Shown here piece by piece: positions 10,401 through 17,008 of a stretch of DNA of 64,000 nt (position 1 is the first letter of the stretch; every line of letters begins with the position of its first letter). The notes under the pieces were generated by a model. It saw only the letters and a program-made list of their open reading frames with translations, did no database searches and had not been told where the DNA came from. Position numbers and translations under genes: made by a program. This DNA is from Anaeromyxobacter dehalogenans 2CP-C (lineage in GTDB: Bacteria > Myxococcota > Myxococcia > Myxococcales > Anaeromyxobacteraceae): contig NC_007760.1 in assembly GCF_000013385.1 (NCBI RefSeq), positions 3,756,001 through 3,820,000 on the forward strand, in the 5' to 3' direction.

Positions 10401-10821
10401 CTCCGGCCTCACCGCGGCCGCGGAGGACGCGCTCCTCGAGGCGAGCGAGACCGCGGCCCGCCACGGCGACTGCCTGGCCTGCGACGCGGCGTTCCGCCCG
10501 GAGGCGGTGCGGGTGGCGCTCGCGCGCGGCCGGATCCCCGACGCGGACCTGGAGGTGCTCTCGCTCGAGGAGATCGCCCGGCAGCGCGGAGGCCGTGGGC
10601 TCGCGGCGGTGGCGCGGCTGGCCCGCGCGCGGGTGCTCGCGGGGCAGGGGCGCACCGGCGACGCGCGGGCGGCGCTCGCGCAGGCGCGGTTCGCGTTCCT
10701 CGCCGGCGGGCAGCGCTACGACGCCGCGCGCTGCGCCCGGCTCGAGGCGCGGCTCGGCGGTCCGGTGCCGGACGAGCTGAAGGCGCTCGACGCGCTCGTG
10801 CGGGTGGACGCCGACGCGTAG
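7471..10821 (+). CDS. SARP/BTAD-type transcriptional regulator with AAA ATPase and TPR region
   Basis: A 1,116-residue regulator. Residues ~15-105 form an OmpR-like winged-helix domain (LYLLGRFEVV, RRPADLLRLVALTPGRALGRDQTIDALWP). It is followed by a bacterial transcriptional activation domain (~105-250), an AAA/STAND ATPase with Walker A GERGVGKT near residue 305 and Walker B LLLDELHDAD near residue 400, and a long TPR-like helical C-terminus (from ~620). This is the large SARP/MalT-like architecture, where ligand and ATP binding release the DNA-binding domain. I start at the ATG 7471, preceded by GGGGGAGA; the frame is open to 7393 without a plausible site. No biosynthetic cluster adjoins it, so its targets are unknown; the divergent M61 gene is the nearest candidate. 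Confidence 0.88.
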   Translation: METQVHRGGARPGEPVSPLLRLYLLGRFEVVREDAPIPAHAWRRRRPADLLRLVALTPGRALGRDQTIDALWPDKDPASGANNLHRALYDLRQILGGRWVDIERGQVRMRPDVWVDVDAFEQAIADGGRERLAEAVSLYRGDLCPGEHDAPWLSARRAVLRARFIEAAYPLARAHAEAGAPAQAIPLLRRLLEVDPAAEDAHRQLMRLLAETGRRAEALRQYDACEGALRTAGVAVSEDTRLLRQAIQRGEVGHPQARPALDGVRRAARRLLGTVDPPPVRGRGAILLLFESLVERGSGTLVLLGERGVGKTRLAVEGARIAQSRGAVVLSCVAGAQGAGVPYGLFADLFREECRLAPAVPDPFADANFDGRASAEAVRLRVFDAVIRGLAALGEGRPVYLLLDELHDADESSLNLLHHLALRAAAQRLMIVGTCREDRIHAGTPIQMALSHLDGGRLARGIRVPRLGLVATREQVADLVGGIPPDALVEQVYRVTDGCPFLVEEAVRAQRETGHQVPAEPRAGLRARVARLGPRVEVLLAAAAVAGQRFDFELVRPVTGLTAHEAVGALEACLEHGLLDEDGSGYHFHHGLVRDAILDGLEPVRRAALHGALADALEASAGHEPPSEALARHRREAGQPERALRHLVAAGHRAAARAGLREAVAFYAEALELLAGQARPDAAQRLELLEAMGRVQLELGEVSGAARSFGDAALLAGGAGRPDVRARTHRLAAIAHAAAGRLDAALAEVAAGLEPAGDEPAPLLHLRAQLDWHRGAYAEARESARACADAAARSGDADLLARSHDLSALARGMLGEASTPEDESDAVGVAERRAQDAAPEHPLDLHLVLWDRDLLGDLGCAELARGAGLLVDRARLRDAPEAQAAGRLGEGTFALAAGQLEAAELAIRAALDGFRAVGSALGEALALERLGVLLTVLGHLEEARAVLGEAVVVAERSSLRRHALTRIHAAEVRHRLASGLTAAAEDALLEASETAARHGDCLACDAAFRPEAVRVALARGRIPDADLEVLSLEEIARQRGGRGLAAVARLARARVLAGQGRTGDARAALAQARFAFLAGGQRYDAARCARLEARLGGPVPDELKALDALVRVDADA

Positions 10822-10889
10822 CGCTGGCGGGCGGTCGCGCCGCGCGCGCCCTTCCCCGGACGGCCGGAAACCGCTGCGTCCCAGCGAAA

Positions 10890-10903
10890 TTGATCTCGAT
10901 CAA
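10890..10903. promoter_or_regulatory. FNR/CRP-type binding site
   Basis: Perfect dyad TTGAT-CTCG-ATCAA, identical to the FNR consensus (TTGAT N4 ATCAA). It is centred about 56 bases upstream of the start point predicted from the adjacent -35/-10 pair, so an activator position is plausible. Oxygen-sensing control of feo by FNR is established in enterobacteria; here the regulator itself is not in the window. Confidence 0.7.
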
Positions 10904-10917
10904 TCGACGCGGGACCC

Positions 10918-10945
10918 TTGACGGCCGAAACCCGAACATGAGAAT
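10918..10945 (+). promoter_or_regulatory. Candidate feo operon promoter
   Basis: TTGACG (10918-10923) and GAGAAT (10940-10945) at 16-base spacing. The -10 overlaps the Fur-like palindrome, so a bound repressor would block RNA polymerase. The predicted start is near 10952, about 60 bases before the first operon gene. Confidence 0.5.
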
Positions 10946-10953
10946 GATTCTCA
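10939..10953. promoter_or_regulatory. Fur-type operator
   Basis: A 7-1-7 dyad, TGAGAAT-G-ATTCTCA, close to the Fur 7-1-7 consensus (TGATAAT-N-ATTATCA). It overlaps the -10 of the candidate feo promoter, the standard position for iron-dependent repression. Confidence 0.75.
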
Positions 10954-11013
10954 ACTTCATCGCTCACGGGCCAGCCGCCGTCCGCCAGCCCACCCCGAGC
11001 CCAGGTCCGCAGC

Positions 11014-11859
11014 ATGGCCGTCCCGCGCCTCGCCCTCGTGGTCGCAGCCCTCCTCCTCGCCCCCGCCGCCGGCTTCCCCCAGGACGAGCCCGACGGGCCG
11101 TCCGCCCCCGCGCCCGACCACGGCAAGGTGGCCACCGACGACGCGACGCCCGCCGGCGCGGGCACGCGCGAGCTGGAGCTGGCCTACCTCCCCTCCGTCA
11201 CGCACCACGGCGGCGGCCGCTTCGAGCAGGCGGCGCACGCGCACGTGAACGCGTTCGCGGTCACCGCGCTGTACGGCGTCACCGACGACCTCGACCTGAA
11301 GGTCACCGGCGGCTTCGCGCACGCGATGGACCGCTCGGATCCCTCGGCCGCGACGCGCGGCTCGGGCCTCACCGACCTGACCCTCGCCTCGCGCTGGCGC
11401 CTCCTCGCCTCGGCGCGCCGCGCGCTCGACGTGATGCTCACCACCGCCGTCGTCGCGCCGATCGGCCACGAGGAGGCGGCCGGCTCGCTGGGGCTCACGC
11501 AGGGGTTCTGGAGCGTCCGCAACGCGCTCGTCGCCTCGAAGGACTGGGGCCGGGTCACCGGCAACGCCGAGCTGGCCCTCACCGTGCCGGTGGGCGGCGG
11601 CGCCGGCGACTTCCGCGCGGCCACCTGCGCGAACCTCGCCGTCGGGTACGCGGTGCTGCCCTGGCTGCAGCCGCTCCTCGAGGCGAACTACGACGTCACC
11701 CGGGGCGCCGCCACCGCGCAGCGCATCGCGGTGACCGCGGGCGTGAACCTGGCGGGCAGCGGCGGCACGCGCCTCGTGGCCGGCGTCCAGCGCGCGGTGT
11801 GGGGCCGGAACGTCGTCGAGTCCACGAGCGGCCTGGTGGCGCTCAAGACCGGCTTCTAG
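11014..11859 (+). CDS. Outer-membrane beta-barrel protein of the feo operon
   Basis: A 281-residue exported protein with a signal peptide (MAVPRLALVVAALLLAPAAG), then a barrel-like sequence of alternating amphipathic strands ending in a terminal Phe (ALKTGF), the outer-membrane assembly signal. It resembles the transporter-like barrel family that includes the phenol-degradation 'MetA' proteins; that match is from memory of the pattern. It is the first gene after the FNR/Fur control region and lies 26 bases before feoA1, so it is probably expressed with the ferrous-iron importer and could be its outer-membrane pore. An N-terminal His/Asp-containing segment (PDHGKVATDD) is not specific enough to call metal binding. 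Confidence 0.75.
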   Translation: MAVPRLALVVAALLLAPAAGFPQDEPDGPSAPAPDHGKVATDDATPAGAGTRELELAYLPSVTHHGGGRFEQAAHAHVNAFAVTALYGVTDDLDLKVTGGFAHAMDRSDPSAATRGSGLTDLTLASRWRLLASARRALDVMLTTAVVAPIGHEEAAGSLGLTQGFWSVRNALVASKDWGRVTGNAELALTVPVGGGAGDFRAATCANLAVGYAVLPWLQPLLEANYDVTRGAATAQRIAVTAGVNLAGSGGTRLVAGVQRAVWGRNVVESTSGLVALKTGF

Positions 11860-11885
11860 CCGCGGGCGCCAGGGGAGCCACCACC

Positions 11886-12113
11886 ATGATGCCGCTCGGG
11901 CTGATGGGCGAGGGAGAGGTCGCCGAGATCGTCTCGGTGCAGGGCGCCGCGGGCGGGACCGCCGCGGCGAGGGTCGAGGACATGGGGCTGAGGCCCGGGA
12001 AGCGGGTCCGGATGCTGTCGAACGGCGCCGGCCCGGTGCTGGTGAAGGTGGACGAGTCGCGCCTCGCGATCGATCGCGGCGTGGCCATGCGCATCGAGGT
12101 GAGGACGGCATGA
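11886..12113 (+). CDS. feoA: FeoA-type SH3-like protein, first copy
   Basis: A 75-residue FeoA-family protein: small SH3-like beta barrel with GEVAEIVSVQG, the conserved VEDMGLRPGKRVRMLS turn and the final AIDRGVAMRIEVR strand. FeoA is a cytoplasmic accessory of the FeoB ferrous-iron permease. The ATG 11886 follows CAGGGGAG (a second ATG is at 11889). The stop overlaps the next start (ATGA, 12110-12113), so translation is coupled to the second feoA. Confidence 0.92.
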   Translation: MMPLGLMGEGEVAEIVSVQGAAGGTAAARVEDMGLRPGKRVRMLSNGAGPVLVKVDESRLAIDRGVAMRIEVRTA

Positions 12114-12343
12114 GGACGAACCTGGCGAGGCTCGCCCCGGGGCAGAGCGGGCGCATCACGTCGGTCGGCGCGGTGGGTGCGCTCCGGCGGCGGCTCATGG
12201 ACATGGGCATCCTGCCCGGCGAGGAGGTCCGCGTGGACAAGGTGGCGCCGCTCGGCGATCCCATCGAGGTGACGGTGAAGCGCTACCAGCTCTCGCTGCG
12301 CAAGGCGGAGGCGGAGGGCATCGCGGTGGAGGTGGCGCCGTGA
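12110..12343 (+). CDS. feoA: FeoA-type SH3-like protein, second copy
   Basis: A 77-residue FeoA paralogue with LAPGQSGRITSVG, the LMDMGILPGEEVRVDKVAPLGDPIEV core and YQLSLRKAEAEGIAVE. It is closer to the canonical FeoA pattern (DMGILPG, LGDPIEV, LSLRKAEA) than the first copy. It overlaps feoA1 by 4 bases and feoB by 4 bases (GTGA at 12340-12343), making one translationally coupled unit. Tandem feoA genes occur in other anaerobes; whether the two proteins pair with each other is not known from the sequence. Confidence 0.95.
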   Translation: MRTNLARLAPGQSGRITSVGAVGALRRRLMDMGILPGEEVRVDKVAPLGDPIEVTVKRYQLSLRKAEAEGIAVEVAP

Positions 12344-14565
12344 CCGCCGCGCGCCCGCTCCGAGCGGCGCCGCCGGCGGCGAACGTCCCCGCGCGCCCCG
12401 TGACCATCGCCATCGCCGGCAACCCGAACTCCGGCAAGTCCACCCTGGTGAACGGCCTCGCCGGCTCCCGCCTGCAGGTCGGGAACTGGCCCGGCGTGAC
12501 GGTGGAGCGGAAGGAGGCGTCGTTCGAGCACGGCGGCCGCCGCATCCGGCTGGTGGACCTCCCCGGCACCTACTCGCTCTCGCCCTGGTCGCAGGAGGAG
12601 CGCGTCGCGCGCGACTACCTCGTCGAGGAGCGGCCCGACGTCGTCGTGAACGTGGTGGACGCGACCAACCTCGAGCGCAACCTGTACCTCACCGTCCAGC
12701 TCCTCGAGCTGGGGTTGCCGGTGGTGATGGCGCTCAACATCTACGACGAGGCCCTCGCGAAGGGGCTGCGCATCGACGTGCGTGGCCTCGAGGAGCGGCT
12801 CGGGGTCCCGGTGATCCCCACCTCGGCGACGCGCAAGGAAGGTCTGCCGGCGCTGCTCGACGCGGTGCTCGCGACCGCGGACGCGACCGACCGCCCGCAC
12901 CGGGCCGGCGGCCGCCCGTCCTACGGCCCGGACCTCGAGGACGCCATCGCCGCGGTGGAGCGCGCCGTCGAGCAGGCCGACCCGGCGCTCTCCGCGAGCG
13001 TCCCCCGCCGCTGGCTCGCGGTGAAGCTCATCGAGGGGGACGCGCCGGTGGCGGCGGCGACCGGCCTCGACGCGCCGGCGCTGGTGGACGGGCCGCTCCG
13101 CCACCTGCGCGAGGCCCACGGCGGCGACACGGAGGCGCTGGTCGCCGAGGCCCGCTACGCCGTCGCGACCGGCCTCACCCGCGAGGTGCTGACGCGTCCG
13201 GCGCGGCCTCGCCGCGAGCTGACGGAGCGGATCGACCGGGTGGTGCTGAACCGGTTCCTCGGGATCCCGATCTTCCTCGCGGCGATGTGGCTGGTGTTCA
13301 AGCTCACGTTCGACCTCTCGGCGCCGTTCGGCGACTGGATCGACGCCGCCACGAACGGCCCGCTGAAGCGCTGGGCCGCCGCGCTGCTCGGCGCCGCGGG
13401 CGCGCCGGACTGGACCGTCTCGCTCGTGAACGACGGGATCGTCTCCGGCGTCGGGTTCGTGCTGGTGTTCGTGCCGGTCATCTTCGCGATGATGTTCTTC
13501 ATCACGCTGCTGGAGGCGTCCGGCTACATGGCGCGGGCCGCGTTCGTGATGGACAAGGCCATGCACGCCATCGGCCTGCACGGGAAGTCGTTCATCCCGA
13601 TGGTGCTCGGGTTCGGCTGCAACGTGCCGGCCGTCTACGCGACGCGCACGCTCGAGAGCCACCGCGACCGGGTGCTGACCGCGCTGCTCGTCCCGCTCAT
13701 GTCCTGCGGCGCGCGGCTGCCGGTGTACGTGCTGTTCGTGGGCGTGTTCTTCCCGGATCGGCCGGGCACCGTCATCTGGGGCCTGTACGTGCTCGGCATC
13801 GCGCTCGCCATCCTGGTGGGCATGGTGTTCAAGCGCACGCTCTTCCGCGGCGAGGCGCCCGCGTTCATCATGGAGCTGCCGCCGTACCGGATGCCCTCGC
13901 TGCGCAGCCTGTGCCTGCACACCTGGGAGAAGGGGAAGCACTTCCTCTACAAGGCGGGCACGTACATCCTCGCGGTCTCGGTCATCGTCTGGTTCCTGCT
14001 CAACCTGCCGTGGGGGGTCGCGAGCAAGAAGGACTCGTTCCTGGGCCAGGCGGGCCAGGCCGTGGCACCCGCGCTCGCGCCGCTCGGGTTCGGCACCTGG
14101 GAGGCCGCCTCCTCGCTCATCACCGGCATCATCGCGAAGGAGATCGTGGTCGGGACCATGGGCGAGATCTACGCGCCCGAGGCGCCCTCCGCGCCGGCCG
14201 GCCCCGCGCCGACGCTCGCCGAGGACGCGAAGGCGCTCGCGACGTCCTTCGTCGCCGCGGTGGGCTCGGCGGGCGCGAACGTGAGCTCCACGTTCGGCCT
14301 CACCTCGCTCCGCGCCGAGGACGACACCGCACCCGACACGCCGCTCAAGCAGGCCGTCCACCGTGCGTTCACCCCGCTCACCGCGCTCGGCTTCATGATC
14401 TTCGTGCTCCTCTACATGCCGTGCGTGGTGGTCGCGATCGCCATGCGGCAGGAGCTGGGCGGCTGGAGGTGGTTCGGCCTCGCGTTCGCGTACCAGACCG
14501 CGCTGGCCTGGGGGGTGGCGCTCCTCGTCCACCAGGTCGGCCGCGCGCTCGGGCTGGGGGCGTGA
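12340..14565 (+). CDS. feoB: Ferrous iron transport protein B
   Basis: A 741-residue inner-membrane ferrous-iron permease. The N-terminal GTPase domain has G1 GNPNSGKST (27-35), the G2/G3 region GVTVERKEA and DLPGTYSLSPWS, and G4 NIYD. A helical GDI-like linker is followed by the membrane domain with two Gate repeats. Conserved cysteine motifs are GFGCNVPA and LMSCGARLPVY, plus a final Cys in LYMPCVVV. The start is a GTG overlapping the feoA2 stop. Length and order are typical of deltaproteobacterial FeoB. The gene is under the FNR/Fur-type region at 10890-10953 and is followed by a Cys-rich small membrane protein. Confidence 0.97.
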   Translation: MTAARPLRAAPPAANVPARPVTIAIAGNPNSGKSTLVNGLAGSRLQVGNWPGVTVERKEASFEHGGRRIRLVDLPGTYSLSPWSQEERVARDYLVEERPDVVVNVVDATNLERNLYLTVQLLELGLPVVMALNIYDEALAKGLRIDVRGLEERLGVPVIPTSATRKEGLPALLDAVLATADATDRPHRAGGRPSYGPDLEDAIAAVERAVEQADPALSASVPRRWLAVKLIEGDAPVAAATGLDAPALVDGPLRHLREAHGGDTEALVAEARYAVATGLTREVLTRPARPRRELTERIDRVVLNRFLGIPIFLAAMWLVFKLTFDLSAPFGDWIDAATNGPLKRWAAALLGAAGAPDWTVSLVNDGIVSGVGFVLVFVPVIFAMMFFITLLEASGYMARAAFVMDKAMHAIGLHGKSFIPMVLGFGCNVPAVYATRTLESHRDRVLTALLVPLMSCGARLPVYVLFVGVFFPDRPGTVIWGLYVLGIALAILVGMVFKRTLFRGEAPAFIMELPPYRMPSLRSLCLHTWEKGKHFLYKAGTYILAVSVIVWFLLNLPWGVASKKDSFLGQAGQAVAPALAPLGFGTWEAASSLITGIIAKEIVVGTMGEIYAPEAPSAPAGPAPTLAEDAKALATSFVAAVGSAGANVSSTFGLTSLRAEDDTAPDTPLKQAVHRAFTPLTALGFMIFVLLYMPCVVVAIAMRQELGGWRWFGLAFAYQTALAWGVALLVHQVGRALGLGA

Positions 14566-14567
14566 CC

Positions 14568-14741
14568 ATGGGCCCGGGCGATCTCGCCGCGTCGGCGGTC
14601 ATCCTCGGCCTGGCGCTGTGGCTCCTCTGGCGCTCCGCGTTCCGGCGCGGCGGCGGCTGCCACGGCTGCTCCGGCGCGGGCTGCGGCCGCGCGCCCGGGC
14701 CCCGCGGCGCGCTGGTGAAGCTGGGGCGGCGCCGGGGCTGA
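14568..14741 (+). CDS. FeoB-associated Cys-rich membrane protein
   Basis: A 57-residue protein with one N-terminal membrane helix (AASAVILGLALWLLWRSAF), then a Gly/Cys cluster (GGGCHGCSGAGCG, three cysteines) and a basic tail. This matches the small FeoB-associated Cys-rich proteins that follow feoB in many bacteria; their function is unsettled but the cysteines suggest iron handling or redox sensing. The ATG is 2 bases after the feoB stop. The gene is too small for most gene callers. Confidence 0.85.
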   Translation: MGPGDLAASAVILGLALWLLWRSAFRRGGGCHGCSGAGCGRAPGPRGALVKLGRRRG

Positions 14742-14805
14742 GCGGCGGGCGGCGCTCCGTCGCGGGCCTCGACGCGTCGCGGGGCTGCCCTTAAGCTCCG
14801 CGGCC

Positions 14806-15828
14806 ATGGATCCCTACGGCCTCCGCCGCGTCGTCTCCCCCGCGGGCGTGCTCCCCCAGCGCGCCGACGTCCTCGACCCGGCGCTGCCGCTCGGCGAGGA
14901 CGAGCTGTCGATCGACGTCGAGGCGCTCAACGTGGACGCCGCCAGCTTCCGCCAGCTCGAGGGCGCGGTGGGCGGCGATCCCGGCCGCATCGGCGACGAG
15001 GTGCTCCGCATCGTCCGGGCGCGCGGGAAGATGCACAACCCGGTCACCGGCTCGGGCGGCATGCTCATCGGCCGCGTCCGCGCCGCCGGCCCGCGCCACC
15101 CGGCGGCGGCCGCGCTGCGCCCGGGAGACCGGATCGCCACGCTGGTCTCGCTCACCCTCACCCCGCTCCGCATCGACCGCGTCCGCGCGGTGCGGCCGGA
15201 GATCGACCGCGTCGAGTGCGACGGCGAGGCGATCCTGTTCGCGACCGGCCTGTGGGCGAGGCTGCCGGACGATCTCCCCGAGACGCTGGCGCTCGCCGCG
15301 CTCGACGTGTGCGGCGCGCCCGCGCTGGTGGCGCGGCACGTTCGCCCGGGCATGCGCGTGCTGGTGCTGGGCGCGGGGAAGTCCGGGGCGCTCGTCGCCG
15401 TGCAGGCGCGCGCCTCGATGGGCGACGACGGCGCGGTGGTGCTGGCGGACCGGTCCGAGCAGGCGCTCGACGCGCTCGGCGCGCTGGGCGTCGCCGACGC
15501 GCGGCTGCGGGTGGACGCCACCGATCCGCTGGCGGTGCTCGCCGCGGCCGAGGGCGCCGGCGGGCGCTTCGATCTCGTGGTGAACTGCGCCAGCGTCCCC
15601 GGCACCGAGATGGCCGCCATCCTCGCCGCGAAGGACGGCGGGACGGTGATCTTCTTCTCGATGGCGACGAGCTTCACCGCCGCGGCGCTCGGGGCGGAGG
15701 GCGTCGGCAAGGACGTCACCATGCTGGTCGGCAACGGCTACGCCCCCGGCCACGCCGACCTGACCCTCGAGCTCCTCCGCCGCCACCCGCGCCTGCGCGC
15801 CCTGTTCGAGCAGCGCTACGCGCGCTAG
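14806..15828 (+). CDS. kdd: L-erythro-3,5-diaminohexanoate dehydrogenase-like protein
   Basis: A 340-residue zinc-less medium-chain dehydrogenase resembling KDD of lysine fermentation (oxidation of 3,5-diaminohexanoate with NAD). Diagnostic segments are RARGKMHNPVTGSGGMLIGRV, LTLTPLRID and the Rossmann loop VLVLGAGKSGALVAVQ near residue 186, followed by FDLVVNCASVPGTEMAAI and IIFFSMATSFTAAALGAEGVGKDV-type sequence. The family call comes from these motifs; no other lysine-fermentation genes (kamA, kamDE, kce, kal) are in the window, so the pathway is not established. Its stop codon and that of the convergent lipoprotein gene share one CTAG palindrome (15825-15828). Confidence 0.8.
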   Translation: MDPYGLRRVVSPAGVLPQRADVLDPALPLGEDELSIDVEALNVDAASFRQLEGAVGGDPGRIGDEVLRIVRARGKMHNPVTGSGGMLIGRVRAAGPRHPAAAALRPGDRIATLVSLTLTPLRIDRVRAVRPEIDRVECDGEAILFATGLWARLPDDLPETLALAALDVCGAPALVARHVRPGMRVLVLGAGKSGALVAVQARASMGDDGAVVLADRSEQALDALGALGVADARLRVDATDPLAVLAAAEGAGGRFDLVVNCASVPGTEMAAILAAKDGGTVIFFSMATSFTAAALGAEGVGKDVTMLVGNGYAPGHADLTLELLRRHPRLRALFEQRYAR

Positions 15829-16724
15829 TGGAGGAAGTCCCAGACCGTCGGGACCGTCGCCTCCACCTCGCCGTCCGCGTCGTCGTCCACCGCCAGCGTC
15901 GCGGCGCCGCCGCTCGCCAGGTGCACGGCGACGCGGGTGCCGTCGGCCGCGGTGACCGTCAGGTCGCCCATCCCCGGCGGCTCCGGCTCGATCCAGGCGA
16001 TGCTCCCGGTGACCGCCACGGTGAGCGCGCCGTCGATCCCGGTGACGGTGAACGTCGCGCTGTCGCCGGCGGTGGTGAGCGTCGCGCCGCCGGCGGTCGT
16101 CGCCTCGGCGTGCACCGAGTACGCCGTCAGCCGCAGCTCGGCCGTGTCGGCGCCGTCGGACAGCGTCAGGACGAGCGGCGTGCCGGGCTCGGCCTCGGCG
16201 TGGTGCGAGACGATCCCGGCGGACGCCTGACGCTCGCAGCGGAGCGCGCCGGTGACGTGCGCGGTCACCGTCGTCTCGCTGATGGTGAAGTCGAGGCCCG
16301 AGGCGTGCAGGTCGAGCGTGTAGGCCCCGCCGGCCGGATCGCCGGTGACCCCGGCCACCGTGGCGGTCGCCGTGCCGCGGAACATGCCCTTCGCATCCGT
16401 GCAGTCGTCGAACGTGATGACGAACACGTGCCCGACCGCGACCGGGAGGGCCGGCGTGACCGTCACGGTGTAGCTGCCCGTCGTGCACAGCGTGGGGGTG
16501 TCGTTCGCGATCCGGCCGACCACCAGCTCGCCCAGCAGCGCGCCCAGGCTCGGCGCCGTGTCGAGGGCGTCCACCCCGAGGCCCGCGACGTCGATCGCGT
16601 TCTCGGCGTTGATGGTGTTCGCGACGACGTCGTGGTGGTCACCGCCTCCTCCCGAGCAGGCGGCGCCCGCCAGGCAGATGGCCGCGGCCGCACACCGCAT
16701 CATACGCATCGAGCGGAACGTCAT
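15825..16724 (-). CDS. Putative outer-membrane lipoprotein
   Basis: A 299-residue protein with a lipoprotein signal: basic start, hydrophobic core and lipobox LAGAAC with Cys at about residue 23, followed by a Ser/Gly/His-rich stretch (SGGGGDHHD). The rest is beta-rich, Thr/Val/Ala-rich repeats (TVTVTPALPVAVG, VTAHVTGALRC, FTVTGIDGALTVAVTGS), probably Ig-like or beta-solenoid. Three further cysteines could form disulfides. No enzymatic motif is seen and I cannot name a family. The ATG 16724 follows GAGGGGG. It is transcribed towards the kdd-like gene and upstream of it lies the tRNA-Leu region. Confidence 0.75.
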   Translation of the reverse strand: MTFRSMRMMRCAAAAICLAGAACSGGGGDHHDVVANTINAENAIDVAGLGVDALDTAPSLGALLGELVVGRIANDTPTLCTTGSYTVTVTPALPVAVGHVFVITFDDCTDAKGMFRGTATATVAGVTGDPAGGAYTLDLHASGLDFTISETTVTAHVTGALRCERQASAGIVSHHAEAEPGTPLVLTLSDGADTAELRLTAYSVHAEATTAGGATLTTAGDSATFTVTGIDGALTVAVTGSIAWIEPEPPGMGDLTVTAADGTRVAVHLASGGAATLAVDDDADGEVEATVPTVWDFLH

Positions 16725-16848
16725 GTGCGCCCCCTCGTCTCCCCCCTGCGGGATGAGCGTACGCCGCGCGAACGGGCCCGGCGCCCGGGCTGCCGTGTTC
16801 CCCCGCTCAGGGCCGCGGCCGGCGGTCGCCGCCCCTTGGACGGCTCCG

Positions 16849-16877
16849 CTGGCGCGCTAGCCCGCCCGCGGTATCAT
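16849..16877 (+). promoter_or_regulatory. Weak candidate promoter for tRNA-Leu
   Basis: TATCAT (16872-16877) lies 33 bases before the tRNA-Leu 5' end, with a poor -35 (CTGGCG, 16849-16854) at 17-base spacing. A better -35, TTGGAC at 16836, is 30 bases from the -10 and therefore not usable with it. Confidence 0.35.
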
Positions 16878-16909
16878 CCCGCCGCCGCGCGGCGCGCGGC
16901 CGTCGTCAC

Positions 16910-16997
16910 GGGGCCGTGGCGAAACTGGTAGACGCGGGGGACTTAAAATCCTCTGGAGCCGCCAGGCTCCATCTCGGTTCGAGTCCGAGCGGCCCTA
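16910..16997 (+). tRNA. tRNA-Leu (anticodon UAA)
   Basis: An 88-base class-II tRNA. The acceptor stem pairs GGGGCCG with CGGCCCT, the discriminator is A, and the D-arm is GCGAAACTGGTAGACGC. The anticodon loop CTTAAAA gives anticodon TAA, the long variable arm is TGGAGCCGCCAGGCTCCA, and the T-arm contains GGTTCGAGTCC. CCA is not encoded. The convergent ferredoxin-NADP reductase gene ends 12 bases beyond it. Confidence 0.97.
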
Positions 16998-17008
16998 CTT
17001 CGCGAGGC

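Noticed and set aside
5626-10464. A 1,612-codon minus-strand frame across the M61 and SARP genes
   Set aside because: Arg/Ala/Leu-rich nonsense sequence antisense to two genes with clear domains and catalytic motifs.
6000-12113. A 2,037-codon plus-strand frame ending with the first feoA
   Set aside because: Only its last 75 codons (from 11886) are a gene (FeoA). The rest is antisense to M61 or out of frame with the SARP gene and crosses the feo promoter.
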